From positions 6,448,001 through 6,512,000 of the forward strand of contig NZ_CP107834.1 in the NCBI RefSeq assembly GCF_036346595.1: a stretch of DNA of 64,000 bases. Direction: 5' to 3'. The notes below the pieces were generated by a model. It was not told the origin of the DNA, made no database searches, and worked only from the letters and a program-made list of their open reading frames with translations. Shown here one piece after another: positions 48,335 to 57,849 of the stretch. The position numbers and the translations under genes were made by a program. Source of the DNA: Streptomyces sp. NBC_00525 (GTDB taxonomy: Bacteria; Actinomycetota; Actinomycetes; Streptomycetales; Streptomycetaceae). Numbering within the stretch: position 1 is the stretch's first letter; each line of letters starts with the position of its first letter.

Positions 48335-49138
48335 CTACGCCGGCTGAGCGGACTCCTGGAGCGCCTGCCGGCGCACCTGCTCGCAGCACTGCGCGATCAG
48401 CCGCGAGACGTGCATCTGCGAGATGCCGAGCACCTCGGCGATCCGGTCCTGCGTCATGTCGCGGAAGAACCGCAGATAGAGGATGGTGCGCTCGCGTTCC
48501 GGCAGGCTGCGCAGCCCCGGCTTGACGGCCTCGCGGTCGACCGCTACGTCCAGCGCGTGGTCGCACAGGCCCAGCGTGTCGGCGATGCAGGACCCGTCCC
48601 CGGAACCCGGTGTCTCGGCGTCCAGGGACAGCGTGCGGTAGCTCTCCAGGGCCTCCAGCCCGGCCCGAACGTCCTCGGCGCACAGCCCCGTCCGGTCCGC
48701 GATCTCCTCCTCGCTCGGCTGATGACCGCCCGGCGTCTGGGCGAGGTCGCGGCGGGCCAGCCGTACCCGGTTGCGGAGGTCCTGGACCCGGCGCGGCACA
48801 TGGACGTCCCAGGTGTGGTCCCGGAAGTGCCGCTTCAGCTCACCGACGACGGTCGGTATCGCATACGTCTCGAATGCCTTGCCGCGCGCCGGGTCGTAGC
48901 GGTCCACCGCCTTGACCAGCCCGATCGCCGCCACCTGGCGCAGATCGTCCAGCGGTTCCCCGCGGTCCCGGAAGCGCGCGGCCAGCCGGTGTGCCATGGG
49001 CAGCCAGGCGCAGACGGTCGCACGGCGCAGTTCGTCCCGCTCGGGGCCGTCGGGAAGGGCCCGCAGCCGGTGGAAGGCCGCCGTCCCCGGCGCCACCTCC
49101 CGGCCTCGCTCGGGCGCTGTCTGTCGGGCACCGGCCAT
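48335..49138 (-). CDS. RNA polymerase sigma factor of the SigB/SigF stress family
   Basis: A 267-residue group 3 sigma factor. Region 2: DDLRQVAAIGLVKAVDRYDP and FETYAIPTVVGELKRHFRD; region 3: HQPSEEEIADRTGL; region 4: LPERERTILYLRFFRDMTQ followed by the helix-turn-helix AEVLGISQMHVSRL. It directs polymerase to promoters of the GNNT-N14-16-GGGTAY type in streptomycetes. Upstream is a GTTT-N15-GGGAAT match, suggesting autoregulation. No anti-sigma or anti-anti-sigma gene is adjacent, so its control must lie elsewhere. GAGGGAG precedes ATG 49138. Confidence 0.93.
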   Translation of the reverse strand: MAGARQTAPERGREVAPGTAAFHRLRALPDGPERDELRRATVCAWLPMAHRLAARFRDRGEPLDDLRQVAAIGLVKAVDRYDPARGKAFETYAIPTVVGELKRHFRDHTWDVHVPRRVQDLRNRVRLARRDLAQTPGGHQPSEEEIADRTGLCAEDVRAGLEALESYRTLSLDAETPGSGDGSCIADTLGLCDHALDVAVDREAVKPGLRSLPERERTILYLRFFRDMTQDRIAEVLGISQMHVSRLIAQCCEQVRRQALQESAQPA

Positions 49139-49255
49139 CGTGTGTCACTCCCTCGGCATCGCCTGTCCGGACCACCGCGGGAGCCGCCGCCGGACAGGCC
49201 GCACCCGGAGCAGGGCTCCCACGGGCGCGCCTCCTGTCCGAAGCACGCCTGGCCT

Positions 49256-49280
49256 ATTCCCGTACAAAGCCACCCCAAAC
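49256..49280 (-). promoter_or_regulatory. SigB-type promoter of the sigma factor gene
   Basis: On the minus strand GTTT (49280-49277), 15 bases, then GGGAAT (49261-49256). This fits the SigB/SigF pattern except A for T at the fourth -10 position. Predicted leader is about 110 nt. Confidence 0.5.
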
Positions 49281-49301
49281 ATGCACCCGCCCGGCCGTAC
49301 G

Positions 49302-50066
49302 TCAGCGGTCGGAGACGGTGAACAGCGCGCCCTCCGGGTCGCAGATCACATACGCCGTCTCCGGCAGCCCCTCCACGGGGGTCGCCTCGCCCCCGGCGGC
49401 CACGGCCTCCGCCGCCGTCCGCCGGCTGTCCGCCACCAGGAAGTCGATGACCCAGCGCGCCCGCAGCCGGGGGTCCGGGTCGTTCTCGACGCCTCCGCCG
49501 CGCACCGTCACCACGGTGTGCCCGCCGGCCCGCACCAGCACCCGGTCCTGCGCGTAGTCCACCGAGCACCGGCTGTGCGGCCGCGTCCAGTCGAAGACCT
49601 CCGCGTAGAAGATGGCCGCCTCGAACGCGTGGCGGGACTGGAGGTCCACCCGCGCCGGGGCGCGCGGACCGTCCGACCAGACGGGCGCGGGGCCCTCCCA
49701 GAAGCCGAAGGCCGCGCCCTCGCGGTCGGCGGCGATGGCCGCCCGCCCCTCGCCGAGCGGCAGCGGCCCCACGGCCAGCGTGGCGCCGCGCTCCCGGATG
49801 CGGCCGGCCGCCCGGTCCGCGTCCGGCACGGCGAAGTACGGAATCCAGGCCGGCGGCGGGGAGACGGCGCCCGGGCAGCGGCCGACCCCGGCCACCGCGC
49901 GGCCCTGCGCGCGGGCCAGGAGGAAGTCGCCGCCCAGGCTGCTGTCCCGGAACTCCCAGCCCATGACACGGGCGTAGAAGGTCCGCGCGGCATCGAGGTC
50001 GCGGCTGGCCAGGCTCACCCAGCAGGGCGCACCCGCCACAGGCGTGTTCCATTCCAGGCTCGGCAT
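49302..50066 (-). CDS. VOC-family (glyoxalase/bleomycin-resistance fold) protein
   Basis: A 254-residue protein made of two VOC modules. Module 1 begins APCWVSLASRDLDAARTFYARVMGWEF; module 2 covers RVDLQSRHAFEAAIFYAEVFDW to the C-terminus. The usual metal ligands (His/Glu) are poorly kept, as in many two-domain actinomycete VOC proteins of unknown substrate. ATG 50066 has GAAGGAGCG upstream; a longer frame from 50159 is Arg/Pro-rich shadow. Function unknown. Confidence 0.85.
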   Translation of the reverse strand: MPSLEWNTPVAGAPCWVSLASRDLDAARTFYARVMGWEFRDSSLGGDFLLARAQGRAVAGVGRCPGAVSPPPAWIPYFAVPDADRAAGRIRERGATLAVGPLPLGEGRAAIAADREGAAFGFWEGPAPVWSDGPRAPARVDLQSRHAFEAAIFYAEVFDWTRPHSRCSVDYAQDRVLVRAGGHTVVTVRGGGVENDPDPRLRARWVIDFLVADSRRTAAEAVAAGGEATPVEGLPETAYVICDPEGALFTVSDR

Positions 50067-50179
50067 GCGGCGCTCCTTCGCCGGGGTTCCTCTTGCACGA
50101 TGCGCCCCTGCCCCGGCGGGCGCACCCGGCCGGCCCCGCGCCCGCGCCCGATTCCGCACCGGCCCGCCGGGGGAGGCGG

Positions 50180-50662
50180 TCAGCTCGTCAGGACCTGCGG
50201 CGACACGACCTTGATCATCGCGTTGGCCCAGCGCTCCTGGCGCAGGGTCTGCGGGTGGCAGCGCCCGGCCAGGTCCAGCAGCTCCTGGTCGCGGGCGGCC
50301 TGCGCGGTCTGGGCCAGCAGCTCCCAGTCCACCGAGACGGCCGCCGCCCGCAGATACGTGTCGCGCAGGTCGCGCAGGAGCAGCAGGCCGGTCTCGGGGC
50401 GACGGCCGACGAGTTCGCCGCCCTTCTCCCGAAGCCAGGCCGCCGCGGCGGACTCCTCCTTCGGCTCCGCCGACAGCTCCACGCCGTGGTCGGCGGCCGC
50501 GTCCGCCAGCTCCCGTACGTGCTGCCGGGACCAGGCGGCCAGGTCGCGGGCGACATGGTGCACCTCGTGGTCGGTCGCGTGGGTGCTGGAGAGCCGCGCC
50601 AGCCGCAGCGCGAGCGCGTTCTCCCCGCGGTGCACCTCTTTCAGGACCAGGTCCAGCTTCAT
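50180..50662 (-). CDS. Helical protein of unknown function coupled to the molybdopterin oxidoreductase
   Basis: A 160-residue, mostly helical protein (MKLDLVLKEVHRGENALALR, HEVHHVARDLAAWSRQHV). It has several His/Glu residues in helices (HATDHEVHHVARD), so a four-helix metal-binding fold is possible, but I cannot assign a family. Its ATG overlaps the stop of the upstream molybdopterin enzyme (ATGA), so it is made with it, perhaps as an accessory or electron-transfer partner. Confidence 0.75.
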   Translation of the reverse strand: MKLDLVLKEVHRGENALALRLARLSSTHATDHEVHHVARDLAAWSRQHVRELADAAADHGVELSAEPKEESAAAAWLREKGGELVGRRPETGLLLLRDLRDTYLRAAAVSVDWELLAQTAQAARDQELLDLAGRCHPQTLRQERWANAMIKVVSPQVLTS

Positions 50663-53130
50663 CGGATCTCCTCCGGGCGGCGCGGGGCGTGCGCCTCCTC
50701 GTCGGCCTCGCCGGGGCCGCCGCCCGTGGTCGGGGGCACGGCCGCGCCCGGCACGGGGGCCGAGGCGGTGGTGGTGGGCGCCGGGGCGGGGGAGCCGGTG
50801 GCGCCCAGCCGGCGCAGCCGGGCCGCGGCCGTCTTGAACAGCGGCTGCTTGGAGACCGGGTCCCACTCCGTGGGGGTCAGCTCGTTGCCGGCGCGCCCGT
50901 CGCCCTCGGGCTCGAACCCGCCGGGGGTGTCCCAGTAGCCGTAGTGGAACGGCAGGAACAGCACGCCTTCCCGGATGCCGCTGATCCGCGCGGCGGCCCG
51001 GACCGTGCCGCGCGGGGTGGCCACCTCCACCCGGTCGCCCTCCTCGATGCCGTGGGCGGCCGCGTCCCCGGCGGAGACCTCCACCCACACCTCGGGGGCG
51101 GCCTTCCGGAGCTGCGGGGCGCGTGCGGTCTTCGTCCGGGTGTGGAACTGGTACAGCGTCCGGCCGGTGACCAGCGAGAACGGATACTCCTCGCCGGGCG
51201 GCTCGTGCGGCGGCAGGTATGCGGCGGCTTTGACGACCGCCTTCGCCGACGGGTTCATCGCCCGGTACTCGGTCTCCTCCAGCGGCGCCCCGGTGACCAG
51301 GTCGCGCCCGTAGCTCTCGCAGTAGTCCGGGTCGCTCCAGAACGCGCCGTCCGCGTAGAGCCGCTCGGTGCCGTACGGGTGGCGCTCGTTGCACGGCCAC
51401 TGGATGCCGCTTCCGCCGCGCAGCTTGGCGTACGTGAGCCCCGTGTAGTCGCAGGGGCGGCCCCGGCTGCACTCCTTCCAGCCCTCGAACGCGGCCTCCG
51501 GAGTGTCCCAGGGGACGAGCGGGCCGCCGTCCTTGTCGCGCAGTCCGAGCCGGCGTGCGAAGTCGCAGAAGATCTCCAGATCCGGCTTGGCCCGGCCGGG
51601 CGGCTCGACCGCCTTCTCCGACAGATGCACCGTACGGTCCGCGTTGGTGAACGTCCCCGTCTTCTCGCCCCACACAGCGGCCGGCAGCACCACGTCCGCG
51701 AGCTGCGCCGTCTCCGTCAGGAAGGCGTCCTGGACCACCAGGAACAGCCGCTCCTGGGCGAGCACCGACCGGATGCGCCGCAGCTCGGGCAGCGAGACGG
51801 CCGGATTGGTGCCGCTGACCCACAGCATCCGGATGGAGCCCTCCTCCACGTACCGGAACATCTGCATCGCGTGCGTGGGCGGCCCGTAGTGCGGCACCTG
51901 GAGCGGGTCGAGGTTCCACAGCCGGGCCAGCTCCGCCATGTGGGCGTCGTTCTCCCAGTTGCGGAACCCCGGCATGTCGCCGTTGGCGCCGCACTCGCGG
52001 GTGTTCTGCGCGGTCGGCTGGCCGTTCATCTGGAGGATTCCGCAGCCGGGCCTGCCGAGCATGCCCCGTACCAGGTGCACGTTGTTCACCTGCACGGACG
52101 CCGCGGTGGCCTGGTGGGACTGGTAGAAGCCCTGCAGCACCGTCGACAGCAGCCGCTCGGCCGTGCCCAGCAGCCGCGCCGCCTCCCGGACGCGTTCGGC
52201 CGGAACCCCGCAGATGTCCGCGACGTGCTCCGGCGTGTAGGCGTCCAGCCGCTTCGTCAGCTCCTCGAAGCCGACGACATTGCGGTCCAGGTAGTCCCGG
52301 TCCGTCCAGCCGTTCTCCACGATCTCCCGCAGCAGGCCGTTCATCAGGGCGACATTCGTCCCCGGCCGGGGCGCCAGATGCACGGTCGCCGCCCGCGCGA
52401 CCGGGGTGGGGCGCGGGTCGACGCACAGGACGCGCGGCGGGTTCGGCCCGGCCAGCCGGTCCAGCACCCGCGCCCAGAGCACGGTCTGCGTCTCCGCCAT
52501 GTTGTGGCCGAACAGCGCGATCGTGTCCGCGTGATCGATGTCGGTGTACGAACCGGGCTGCCCGTCGCAGCCGAACGACTCCTTCAGCGCCTCGGCGGCC
52601 GTCGACGTGCACAGCCGGGTGTTGCCGTCCAGATGGTTGGTGCCGATGCCGCCGCGCGCGATCAGCGTGAGGGTGTAGTACTCCTCCGCGAAGAGCTGCC
52701 CCGAGGTGTAGAAGCCCACCGCCGAGGGCCCCTGCTCGTCCAGCAGCTCACGGGTACGGCGCACCACCCTGTCCATCGCGGTGTCCCAGTCGCTCTCGAC
52801 CAGCCGGCCGTCCTCGCGCACCAGCGGCCGGGTCAGCCGGTCGGGGGAGCCGTTGGCCTGCCAGCCGAACAGGTCCTTCGGGTCGAGCCGGCCGTGGTTG
52901 ACCCGGTCCTGCGCCCGCCCGCGCACCCCGACGATCCGGCCGTCCTTCACCGCGATGTCCAGGCCGTCGCCGTTGGAGTGCAGGACGGCGGCCGACTGCA
53001 CCCACCGCTCGACCTGGTCCTCGGTGACCCCGTCGGCCAGCCGCGTGTCCACCCGTACGGGCCATGGCTCACCCGGTCCGTACGGGGTCCGGGTGCCCCA
53101 GGGGCGGGCGATGCGATCCGTGCGTGCCAT
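50659..53130 (-). CDS. Molybdopterin oxidoreductase without the N-terminal Fe-S cysteines
   Basis: An 823-residue member of the DMSO-reductase superfamily (formate dehydrogenase/assimilatory nitrate reductase-like). Seen: GLDIAVKDGRIVGVRG, the molybdenum-ligand region NTRLCTSTAAEAL, NMAETQTVLWARVL, QMNGQPTAQNTRECG, VVLPAAVWGEKTGTFTNADR and the C-terminal cofactor-binding LVTGRTLYQFHTRTKT. The Cys residues that normally hold a [4Fe-4S] cluster at the N-terminus are missing: the usual GRLCPKG reads GRLDPKD. A 45-residue Pro/Ala/Thr tail follows the fold. GAGGAG precedes ATG 53130. It lies between a DUF5709 gene (23 bp) and the coupled helical protein. Substrate is uncertain. Confidence 0.9.
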   Translation of the reverse strand: MARTDRIARPWGTRTPYGPGEPWPVRVDTRLADGVTEDQVERWVQSAAVLHSNGDGLDIAVKDGRIVGVRGRAQDRVNHGRLDPKDLFGWQANGSPDRLTRPLVREDGRLVESDWDTAMDRVVRRTRELLDEQGPSAVGFYTSGQLFAEEYYTLTLIARGGIGTNHLDGNTRLCTSTAAEALKESFGCDGQPGSYTDIDHADTIALFGHNMAETQTVLWARVLDRLAGPNPPRVLCVDPRPTPVARAATVHLAPRPGTNVALMNGLLREIVENGWTDRDYLDRNVVGFEELTKRLDAYTPEHVADICGVPAERVREAARLLGTAERLLSTVLQGFYQSHQATAASVQVNNVHLVRGMLGRPGCGILQMNGQPTAQNTRECGANGDMPGFRNWENDAHMAELARLWNLDPLQVPHYGPPTHAMQMFRYVEEGSIRMLWVSGTNPAVSLPELRRIRSVLAQERLFLVVQDAFLTETAQLADVVLPAAVWGEKTGTFTNADRTVHLSEKAVEPPGRAKPDLEIFCDFARRLGLRDKDGGPLVPWDTPEAAFEGWKECSRGRPCDYTGLTYAKLRGGSGIQWPCNERHPYGTERLYADGAFWSDPDYCESYGRDLVTGAPLEETEYRAMNPSAKAVVKAAAYLPPHEPPGEEYPFSLVTGRTLYQFHTRTKTARAPQLRKAAPEVWVEVSAGDAAAHGIEEGDRVEVATPRGTVRAAARISGIREGVLFLPFHYGYWDTPGGFEPEGDGRAGNELTPTEWDPVSKQPLFKTAAARLRRLGATGSPAPAPTTTASAPVPGAAVPPTTGGGPGEADEEAHAPRRPEEIR

Positions 53131-53153
53131 ACGTACTCCTCGGGTTCGGCGGG

Positions 53154-53621
53154 TCAGCCCTTGCGCCCCTGGTCCTCCTCCTCGTCCGTCGTGTGGACGG
53201 CGGCCTCCTCGGCCGACGCCGCGCCGCCGTCGATGCCCACGTCGTCGGCGTAGACGTCGGTGCGCCGGCCGGGAACCTCGTCCGCCGGGCTCAGCCGGCC
53301 CGAACGGGTCTCGTAGGCCGGGTCCAGCGGTTCGCCCTCGCCGTCCGGCAGGTCGCCGATGTCGTCGCCGTCCGGCGGTTCGACGTCGTCGACCTCCTGT
53401 TCGAGGCGCTGGTCGAGGCTCTCGCCCCGGCGCTCCTCCTCGCCCGTCGTGCCGTACTTGTCCACGGCGAGGGGACGCTCGGGCGGGGAGTACCCCTCGT
53501 CGAGCTGTTCGTCGAGGCCCCGCTCGCCGAGCGCGTTCTCCAGGTCGAGGTCGTCATTCGGCGGGTCCTGGCCGTCGTTCTGCGGCTGGTAGACATCGTC
53601 GCCGCGTGCCTCTGTCGGCAT
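53154..53621 (-). CDS. DUF5709-family acidic protein
   Basis: A 155-residue, very acidic, Gly/Asp/Glu-rich protein with LDEQLDEGYSPPERPLAVDKYG, typical of DUF5709 proteins of actinomycetes, and little hydrophobic core, so probably mostly disordered. Function is not known. GGAAGGACG precedes ATG 53621; the longer frame from 53732 is Pro/Gly-rich with no family character. It appears to be the first gene of an operon with the molybdopterin oxidoreductase. Confidence 0.85.
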   Translation of the reverse strand: MPTEARGDDVYQPQNDGQDPPNDDLDLENALGERGLDEQLDEGYSPPERPLAVDKYGTTGEEERRGESLDQRLEQEVDDVEPPDGDDIGDLPDGEGEPLDPAYETRSGRLSPADEVPGRRTDVYADDVGIDGGAASAEEAAVHTTDEEEDQGRKG

Positions 53622-53872
53622 GCTTCGTCCTTCCGTCGGAGGCGTCGGGACGGCGGGGCCGCCGTCACGGGGCGTCGCCCGGCCGGCGGCTCCGCCGTCC
53701 CGCGAGTGCCCTGCCGGGCACGGGGGAAACATCCCTCTTTGTCACCCTAGGTGTGCGGTCCGTCCGCGTCCTCCCGGACCTCTTTGCCCGGACCCGGCGC
53801 ACCGCCACCGGCGCTTCCTCTCCGGCGCGTGCCCCGGACCCGACGCGCCACGCACGGCGGCCCGGAGCCCCG

Positions 53873-56149
53873 TCACAGCGCCGGAGTGAAGCGGTCCCAG
53901 GCCCGGTGACCTGCGAGAAGCTCGGCGACGGCGTCCAAAACCGTGGACGACGCCCCGCCCACCACCACACCGGGCGCGTCCGCCGCCAGCCCGGCCTTCT
54001 CCAGCACCGTCGCCCCGTCGCCCCAGGCCCCGACGGCCTTCCCGTGCCGGAACGCCTCGGTCACCAGGAGCAGCACGCGCGGGTCCACACCGGTCGCCCG
54101 CGCCGCGTCGTCGGTCTTGGCGTCGCGCGCCCCGTACGCGTCCGGGGCCGGGGCGGGCGCCCCCGCCAGCACGATCGCGTCGAACTCGATGGACCGGGCC
54201 GTGGCGAAGGTGCGCTGCGCGGTGACCGCGTCGTCGCCGGAACCCAGCTCACCGCCCGACGGCGCGACGACCAGGGGCACCATGCCGGCGCCCAGGACCG
54301 CGCCGCGCGCCTCGCGAACGGCCGCCAGGTCGCCCTCGCCGCCGGTGACGATGCCGACGACCCGGCCGTCCACCGGCCAGGTGCGGCCCAGCTGGGACAG
54401 GGCCGGGCTCGGCTCCGGCGAGGCCAGGGACACGGTCGCGCCGGGCGCCGGCAGGCCCAGGCCCTCGGCGACCTTCGCGCACAGCTCCGGGTCGATGTTG
54501 GCGAGCGACCGCAGCCCCCGCTCCTTCACCGCCCGGTCCCAGCACTTGCCCAGCTCGAAGGAGTACGCGGCGGCGATGTGCTCGCGCTCGGTCGGCGTCA
54601 TGCTCAGCCAGAACAGCCGCGCCTGGCTGAAGTGGTCGTCGAACGAGGCCGCCGCGTCCCGCACCTTGCGCGCCGCGGGCACCTCCACCGGCACCTCGAT
54701 GTAGGCACCCGTGTCCGCCCCGGCGGTGAACGGGCAGCCACCGTCCAGCGAGTTCGGCCGGTAGGGCGCCACGCCCCGGTGCACGGCCGTCTGATGCATG
54801 CCGTCGCGCAGCATGTCGTTGACCGGGGCGTGCGTACGGTTGATCGGCAGCTGCGCGAAGTTGGGCCCGCCCAGCCGGGTGATCTGCGTGTCCACGTACG
54901 AGAAGAGCCGGCCCTGCATCAGCGGGTCGTTGGTGACGTCGATGCCGGGCACCAGATGGCCGATGTGGAAGGCGACCTGCTCCGTCTCGGCGAAGTAGTT
55001 CGACGGGTTGGCGTTCAGCGTCATCAGCCCGATCGGCCGCACCGGCGCCAGCTCCTCCGGCACGATCTTCGTCGGGTCCAGCAGGTCGATGCCCTCGAAC
55101 ATCTGGTCCTCGGTGTCGGGGAACGTCTGCACCCCCAGCTCCCACTGGGGGAACGCGCCCGCCTCGATCGCGTCGGCCAGGTCCCGGCGGTGGAAGTCCG
55201 GGTCCATGCCCGCCGTGATCTGGGCCTCCTCCCACACCTGCGAGTGCACGCCCAGCTTCGGCTTCCAGTGGAACTTCACCAGCGTGGTCGCACCCTCCGC
55301 GTTGACCAGCCGGAACGTGTGGACGCCGAAGCCCTCCATCATCCGGTACGAACGCGGAATGCCCCGGTCCGACATGTTCCACAGCGTGTGGTGCGTCGCC
55401 TCGGTGTGCAGGGTGACGAAGTCCCAGAACGTGTCGTGCGCGCTCTGCGCCTGCGGGATCTCCCGGTCCGGGTGCGGCTTGCCCGCGTGGATGATGTCGG
55501 GGAACTTGATCGCGTCCTGGATGAAGAACACCGGCATGTTGTTGCCGACCAGGTCGAAGACGCCCTCGTCGGTGTAGAACTTCGTCGCGAAGCCGCGGGT
55601 GTCGCGCACGGTGTCGGCGGAGCCGCGCGAGCCGAGCACGGTGGAGAACCGCACGAAGACCGGGGTCTCGGCGCCCTCGGCGAGGAACGCGGCCTTCGTG
55701 ATGCCCGCCGCCGCGCCGTACGCCCGGAACACGCCGTGCGCGGCGGCACCACGCGCGTGCACCACCCGCTCCGGGATGCGCTCGTGGTCGAAGTGGGTGA
55801 TCTTCTCCCGCAGATGGTGGTCCTGGAGCAGCACCGGACCGCGCGGACCGGCCTTCAGCGAGTGATCGGTGTCGTACAGCCGCGCGCCCTGCGCCGTCGT
55901 CAGATACGCGCCGGACTGCGCCACCTTTTCCTGCGGGGCGTCGGTCGGCTGCCCGGTGGGGCCGTAGGTGTCGGGTCCGCGCTGGTCGTGCTTGGGCGGC
56001 AGCGGCCCGCGCGGCCGAGTCGGTTCGTCGACCCGGGCCGGCTCGGGGGCCGGCGCGCCGGGGATCTCGTTGCGCCCGCCGATGGCGTCCTGGACCTTTC
56101 CCGCGATCTTCTCCGCTGCGGCCGACACCGGGTTCTTCTTCTCGCTCAC
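53873..56149 (-). CDS. katE: Large-subunit catalase (KatE/HPII type)
   Basis: A 758-residue monofunctional haem catalase, degrading H2O2 to water and oxygen. The catalytic His is in [14 protein letters not shown], the Asn in [13 protein letters not shown], and the proximal haem Tyr in [13 protein letters not shown]. The C-terminal ~150 residues are the DJ-1/class-I-amidotransferase-like domain found in large catalases ([23 protein letters not shown]). Length fits E. coli HPII (753). The start is GTG 56149 behind GGAACG; N-terminal [17 protein letters not shown] is disordered. A SigB-type promoter match lies about 85 bases upstream, in keeping with stationary-phase or stress expression. Confidence 0.96.
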   Translation of the reverse strand: MSEKKNPVSAAAEKIAGKVQDAIGGRNEIPGAPAPEPARVDEPTRPRGPLPPKHDQRGPDTYGPTGQPTDAPQEKVAQSGAYLTTAQGARLYDTDHSLKAGPRGPVLLQDHHLREKITHFDHERIPERVVHARGAAAHGVFRAYGAAAGITKAAFLAEGAETPVFVRFSTVLGSRGSADTVRDTRGFATKFYTDEGVFDLVGNNMPVFFIQDAIKFPDIIHAGKPHPDREIPQAQSAHDTFWDFVTLHTEATHHTLWNMSDRGIPRSYRMMEGFGVHTFRLVNAEGATTLVKFHWKPKLGVHSQVWEEAQITAGMDPDFHRRDLADAIEAGAFPQWELGVQTFPDTEDQMFEGIDLLDPTKIVPEELAPVRPIGLMTLNANPSNYFAETEQVAFHIGHLVPGIDVTNDPLMQGRLFSYVDTQITRLGGPNFAQLPINRTHAPVNDMLRDGMHQTAVHRGVAPYRPNSLDGGCPFTAGADTGAYIEVPVEVPAARKVRDAAASFDDHFSQARLFWLSMTPTEREHIAAAYSFELGKCWDRAVKERGLRSLANIDPELCAKVAEGLGLPAPGATVSLASPEPSPALSQLGRTWPVDGRVVGIVTGGEGDLAAVREARGAVLGAGMVPLVVAPSGGELGSGDDAVTAQRTFATARSIEFDAIVLAGAPAPAPDAYGARDAKTDDAARATGVDPRVLLLVTEAFRHGKAVGAWGDGATVLEKAGLAADAPGVVVGGASSTVLDAVAELLAGHRAWDRFTPAL

Positions 56150-56231
56150 TGCGTTCCAATCTGGTGGGGGGACGTGCGGTGCCGTGCGCGGGAGGTCGGC
56201 ACGCGCTGGGGACGGCATCGCCTGACCACGC

Positions 56232-56257
56232 GTACCCTCCGCCCGGCGGACGGACAC
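56232..56257 (-). promoter_or_regulatory. SigB-type promoter of katE
   Basis: On the minus strand GTGT (56257-56254), 16 bases, then GGGTAC (56237-56232), an exact fit to GNNT-N14-16-GGGTAY. Predicted leader of about 75 nt to the GTG start. Confidence 0.55.
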
Positions 56258-56387
56258 CTGCGTTGCGCCATCCGGCCCGGCGGCCCGTTCCCCCGGCCGG
56301 CCGTCCGTAATCCGGGCACGCCGAAGGCCATTCCCGCGTACACCGAAGACCGCGCCCCCGTACGCTGGCGTCGCACATCTGAACGAC

Positions 56388-56801
56388 ATGGGGGGCGTGG
56401 TGCGCGGAAGACCTGCTGACAGTCCGGTGATCCCCGGGGTGGCCGGGCGGCCCTGGTGGGCGGCGAACGAACTGCTCGCGTTCCTGCTGGAGGTGGTGGC
56501 CCTCGGCTGCCTCTTCCGGTGGGGGTTCTCGCTGACGGACCGGCTGGTGCCCGGACTGCTGCTCGGCTGCGCCGTCCTGGCCGCGGCCGCCACGCTGTGG
56601 GGGCTGTTCGCCGCGCCGCGCGCCCGGTTCCGCCCGCCGCTCGCCGGGGTGCTGGCGGTGAAGGCCCTGGTGCTGGGCGGCAGCGCGCTCGCGCTGTACG
56701 GGGTCGGGCACCCGACCGCCGCCGCGGTGATGGGCGTCGTCGTGGTGGCGAACACGGCCCTGGCGGAGACCTTCCGCCGCCGGACCGCCCCCACCGGGTA
56801 G
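56388..56801 (+). CDS. YrdB-like (DUF2568) small membrane protein
   Basis: A 137-residue protein with four predicted membrane helices (NELLAFLLEVVALGCLFRWGF, VPGLLLGCAVLAAAATLWGLF, LAGVLAVKALVLGGSALALYG, AAAVMGVVVVANTALAE in pieces) and FAAPRAR between helices 2 and 3, as in YrdB/DUF2568 proteins. Function unknown. The ATG at 56388 lacks a clear ribosome site; GTG at 56397 or 56400 behind GGGGGG may be the real start. It is divergent from katE. Confidence 0.8.
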   Translation: MGGVVRGRPADSPVIPGVAGRPWWAANELLAFLLEVVALGCLFRWGFSLTDRLVPGLLLGCAVLAAAATLWGLFAAPRARFRPPLAGVLAVKALVLGGSALALYGVGHPTAAAVMGVVVVANTALAETFRRRTAPTG

Positions 56802-56953
56802 CCCGCCGGCCGGCCCCCGGGGGGCGCGGCCGGGCGGCCGGGCCGCGCAGTCGGTAGCGTGGACATAACGACGACCGGACGCCCAGGGGCCCGCACCACC
56901 ACCGGCACCGTCCGACCCGGCCCCTGTCCGCCGTCCGGGAAGGGACGCCGCTC

Positions 56954-57787
56954 ATGTGCAGATGGCTGGCCTACTCCGGCACGAGTGTCGTGCTCAGCGA
57001 CCTCCTCTACAAGCCGGAGCACTCGCTCATCGACCAGAGCCTGCACTCCCGCATGGGGGTCGAGACGACCAACGGGGACGGTTTCGGCGTCGGCTGGTAC
57101 GGGGAGAACGGCGACACCCCCGCGATCATCCGCGACACCGGCCCCGCCTGGAACAACCGCAACCTGCGGGAGATCGCGAGCCACATCAGATCGCCGCTGT
57201 TCTTCGCCCATGTCCGGGCGTCCACGGGATCGGCCATCCAGCAGACCAACTGCCATCCCTTCCGGCACGGCCGCTGGATGTGGATGCACAACGGAGCCAT
57301 CGCCGACTACCACCGGCTGCGCCGCGACCTCTCCCTGGCACTCGACCCCGCCCTGTTCGCGGCCCTGGAGGGCTCGACGGACTCGGAGGTCATGTTCTAC
57401 CTGGCGCTGACCCTCGGCCTCGACCAGGACGTGCCCGGCGCGGTGGCCCGCATGGCCGGGCTGATCGAACGCGTGGGGCACGAGGAAGGGGTCGAGTATC
57501 CGCTCCAGATGACCGTGGCGGTGTCCGACGGCGAACGGCTGTGGGCGTTCCGCTATTCGAGTCTCGGCGCCTCGCGCTCGCTGTTCTACAGCGACCGGGC
57601 GGAGACGGTGCGCGCGCTCCACCCGGACTGGGACTTCCTGCGGGGCGTGTCCGACAGCACCCGGCTGGTGGTCTCGGAACCGCTGAGCGGACTGCCCGGC
57701 GTGTGGAAGGAAGTACCGGAAAGCAGCTACGGGGTCGTGCAGCCGGGGACCGACGCCTTCCTCCCGTTCACGCCCGAGCCCGTCTGA
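56954..57787 (+). CDS. Class II glutamine amidotransferase (YafJ/EgtC-like)
   Basis: A 277-residue Ntn-hydrolase whose Cys2, exposed after Met removal (MCRWLAYSG), is the nucleophile. Further motifs: GVETTNGDGFGVGWYG, FFAHVRASTGSAIQQTNCHPF and MHNGAIADYHRLR, matching the YafJ/EgtC subgroup. It would release ammonia from glutamine or cleave a gamma-glutamyl amide. No egtA, egtB or egtD genes accompany it, so an ergothioneine role (EgtC) is not supported by context. GAAGGGACG precedes ATG 56954. It is closed by a shared terminator with the convergent PfpI gene. Confidence 0.92.
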   Translation: MCRWLAYSGTSVVLSDLLYKPEHSLIDQSLHSRMGVETTNGDGFGVGWYGENGDTPAIIRDTGPAWNNRNLREIASHIRSPLFFAHVRASTGSAIQQTNCHPFRHGRWMWMHNGAIADYHRLRRDLSLALDPALFAALEGSTDSEVMFYLALTLGLDQDVPGAVARMAGLIERVGHEEGVEYPLQMTVAVSDGERLWAFRYSSLGASRSLFYSDRAETVRALHPDWDFLRGVSDSTRLVVSEPLSGLPGVWKEVPESSYGVVQPGTDAFLPFTPEPV

Positions 57788-57807
57788 ACCGGCCCGTACG
57801 CCACGCG

Positions 57808-57840
57808 AAGAGCTGCCCGGCGCCCCGCCGGGCAGCTCTT
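57808..57840. terminator. Bidirectional terminator hairpin
   Basis: A perfect 15-bp stem (AAGAGCTGCCCGGCG at 57808-57822 with its complement at 57826-57840) and CCC loop between two convergent genes; it ends in CTCTTCT on the plus strand. Confidence 0.9.
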
Positions 57841-57849
57841 CTACGGGCG

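Noticed and set aside
56954..57787. Ergothioneine assignment (EgtC) for the class II amidotransferase
   Set aside because: The fold fits, but no egtA, egtB, egtD or egtE neighbours are present.
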